NCBI GenBank assembly: GCA_029056365.1
Contig: JAIDBM010000123.1
Coordinates: forward strand, 1-23,293
Direction: 5' to 3'
Length of the DNA: 23,293 nt
From: Muribaculaceae bacterium
GTDB taxonomy: Bacteria; Bacteroidota; Bacteroidia; Bacteroidales; Muribaculaceae
Positions 22,307 to 23,293 of this stretch are shown in pieces. Within the stretch, counting starts at the first letter, position 1. Every line of letters starts with the position of its first letter. Below the pieces are notes generated by a model. It was not told the DNA's origin, did not search any database, and saw only the letters and a list, made by a program, of their open reading frames with translations. The position numbers and the translations under genes are program-made.

Positions 22307-22987
22307 TCAACTAATCAACGACCTCAGAGCCTCGCAGCGCGCGCCAAATTCCTCAATTGCGCCACGACCGCTCTCGTCAAGTCCGTAGATATCCATACCG
22401 CACTCCGGACAAAAAGCGGCATCGGCGCCCGTGCAATGGCCCGACGGACACACATACACCCGTTTCACCCCAAGCAAGCTGCGCCGCTCCTCTATCCTGC
22501 CCAGCGGCGGCAGATGCCGCAACTTATAAAGCAGCGCCTCCATGTCGCGAAGATCCTCCACACCGTATTCCGGCTGAAAGGCTTCAATACAGCGCACGGT
22601 CAGTCCCACGCACTGCGCACTGCCCGATTTGAGCATATCCATCAGACGCCGGGCATCGAACAGGCGGCATTCCACTACAAGCCTTACGAATTCATCGGGC
22701 ATAGTGCTGTAATCGCCATACACCGTATCGAGCGCATGGCGCCGGTCGACAGCCCGCAGATATTCCGGAAAATGCTTCAGAGCCGTGGTGTGGAGCACAC
22801 TGCGCTGCTCGTCCTGCAGCATCGACGCCACAAGATACTTGCGGTAAAGAGCCGGACCGAGTCCGGTCATACGATGCTCGATTATATATGCCCAGTTATG
22901 GCCCGACGGAAAAGTGTCGGGTTTCTCCAGAAGCGCCGCATAGCGTCGCCTCAGACATTCGGCTTTCAACTGTTCGGAAGTTATCAT
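22307..22987 (-). CDS. Unknown protein with a C-terminal zinc-ribbon-like motif
   Basis: A 226-residue protein I do not recognise. There is no signal peptide or membrane segment, so it is probably cytoplasmic. Residues 1-160 look mostly helical and rich in Arg and Leu (RRYAALLEK, NWAYIIEHRMTG, FVRLVVECRLFDARRLMDML). The C-terminal part has four Cys in a C-x4-C-x7-C-x2-C arrangement (Cys180, 185, 193, 196; VCPSGHC then FCPECG), as in zinc ribbons that bind nucleic acid or protein. It begins 22 bases downstream (minus strand) of a palindromic terminator that follows tRNA-Arg, and ends upstream of recA. Codon use looks like the neighbours. A stable Bacteroidales-specific family is plausible. Confidence 0.8.
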   Translation of the reverse strand: MITSEQLKAECLRRRYAALLEKPDTFPSGHNWAYIIEHRMTGLGPALYRKYLVASMLQDEQRSVLHTTALKHFPEYLRAVDRRHALDTVYGDYSTMPDEFVRLVVECRLFDARRLMDMLKSGSAQCVGLTVRCIEAFQPEYGVEDLRDMEALLYKLRHLPPLGRIEERRSLLGVKRVYVCPSGHCTGADAAFCPECGMDIYGLDESGRGAIEEFGARCEALRSLIS

Positions 22988-23009
22988 ACGGACTCCAAGC
23001 TCTAACGAA

Positions 23010-23037
23010 ACAGGGGCGCGGCATGCCGCGCCCCTGT
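23010..23037. terminator. Perfect 28-base palindrome, terminator of tRNA-Arg
   Basis: A fully self-complementary 28-base palindrome (ACAGGGGCGCGGCA and its complement, centred on GCATGC). Read leftward from tRNA-Arg it is followed by TTCGTTAG, a partial T-tract. A GC-rich relative occurs at 10629-10656. Confidence 0.65.
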
Positions 23038-23058
23038 GAAATCATTTGTGGAAATTTG

Positions 23059-23130
23059 TACCCCGGAGCAGAATCGAACTGCTATCTAAAGTTTAGGAAA
23101 CTTCTATTCTATCCGTTGAACTACCAGGGC
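23059..23130 (-). tRNA. tRNA-Arg (anticodon CCT)
   Basis: The minus strand folds into a complete 72-nt cloverleaf: 7-bp acceptor GCCCTGG/CCGGGGT, D-stem GTTC/GAAT, anticodon stem GAAGT/ACTTT with loop TTCCTAA (anticodon CCT, reads AGG), a short variable loop, and T-arm GCAG-TTCGATT-CTGC. The discriminator is A, and CCA is not encoded. Confidence 0.95.
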
Positions 23131-23148
23131 GGGAAACGAATTACAACG

Positions 23149-23156
23149 CAAAGTTA
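23149..23156 (-). promoter_or_regulatory. -7 element of tRNA-Arg promoter
   Basis: Minus strand reads TAACTTTG, a perfect -7 consensus, 19 bases before the tRNA 5' end. No clear TTTG -33 was found at the expected distance. Confidence 0.6.
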
Positions 23157-23177
23157 CAAAAAATTCGCGACATACGT

Positions 23178-23208
23178 ATTGCAGTTTGAAAAAATTTAAG
23201 TAACTTTG
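23178..23208 (+). promoter_or_regulatory. Promoter of tRNA-Leu
   Basis: ATTG at 23178-23181, 19 bases, then TAACTTTG at 23201-23208. Predicted start near 23215, a few bases before the tRNA. Divergent from the tRNA-Arg promoter, which shares the AT-rich stretch 23157-23200. Confidence 0.65.
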
Positions 23209-23219
23209 TTGCCACATTT

Positions 23220-23293
23220 GCCCGGATGGTGGAATGGTAGACACGAGGGACTTAAAATCCCTTGGCCATACCGGCTGTGCGGGTTCGAGTCCC
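23220..23293 (+). tRNA. tRNA-Leu (anticodon TAA), partial at window end
   Basis: The 5' acceptor half GCCCGG, D-arm TGGTGGAATGGTAGACA, anticodon stem AGGGA/TCCCT with loop CTTAAAA (anticodon TAA), a long class II variable arm (TGGCCATACCGGCTGTGC) and the start of the T-arm GGGTTCGAGTCCC are present. The 3' acceptor strand lies beyond the window, so the gene is cut by the window edge and is not itself truncated. Confidence 0.93.

Overview
The window looks like core chromosome of a Bacteroidota member, most likely order Bacteroidales and plausibly family Muribaculaceae. The evidence is a set of TTTG-N19/20-TAnnTTTG promoters (for example upstream of lysS at 14029-14060), the absence of Shine-Dalgarno sites, and gene sets typical of that order: a sigma-54 activator with lptE and secG, a three-gene glycogen operon, and lysS-gpsA. 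The family-level assignment is inference.

Layout. 1-2700 is read on the minus strand: a POT/PTR peptide transporter, a hairpin terminator, then a polyprenol-phosphate-mannose-synthase-like GT2 enzyme. From a divergent promoter region at about 2760-2810 a plus-strand operon follows (2865-8145): sigma-54 enhancer-binding regulator, LptE-type lipoprotein, an uncharacterised protein, SecG, a U32/TrhP-type protein and a PLP aminotransferase, closed by a strong hairpin at 8171-8209. A monocistronic secreted six-hairpin glycosidase with a C-terminal carbohydrate-binding-like module lies at 8290-10596. An 828-base gap (10597-11424) has no convincing protein gene but carries two apparent small-RNA units, each with its own promoter, hairpins and terminator. 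lysS-gpsA (minus) share a textbook promoter. After a 531-base gap with two tandem promoters comes the alpha-glucan operon (plus, 14469-19322): GH133 debranching enzyme, GT4 glycogen-synthase-like enzyme and GH57 alpha-amylase-like enzyme. Downstream is a 500-base array of three palindromic mobile-element-like units. Then, on the minus strand, come recA-queF-queC and an unknown zinc-ribbon protein. The right edge has divergent tRNA-Arg(CCT) and tRNA-Leu(TAA), the latter cut by the window end.

How the genes work together. The debranching enzyme, GT4 synthase and GH57 enzyme would make and remodel cytoplasmic alpha-glucan. SecG and LptE serve protein export and outer-membrane LPS assembly, next to a regulator that could control envelope functions. 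QueC and QueF make preQ0 and preQ1 for queuosine.

Most notable: (1) an exact, in-frame 255-bp tandem duplication inside the GH57 gene that doubles one of its conserved blocks; (2) three 94-95 bp elements with 13-bp terminal inverted repeats, evenly spaced between GH57 and queC; (3) two unannotated small-RNA candidates on opposite strands in the gap before gpsA. No phage, CRISPR, defence system or complete transposase gene was seen.
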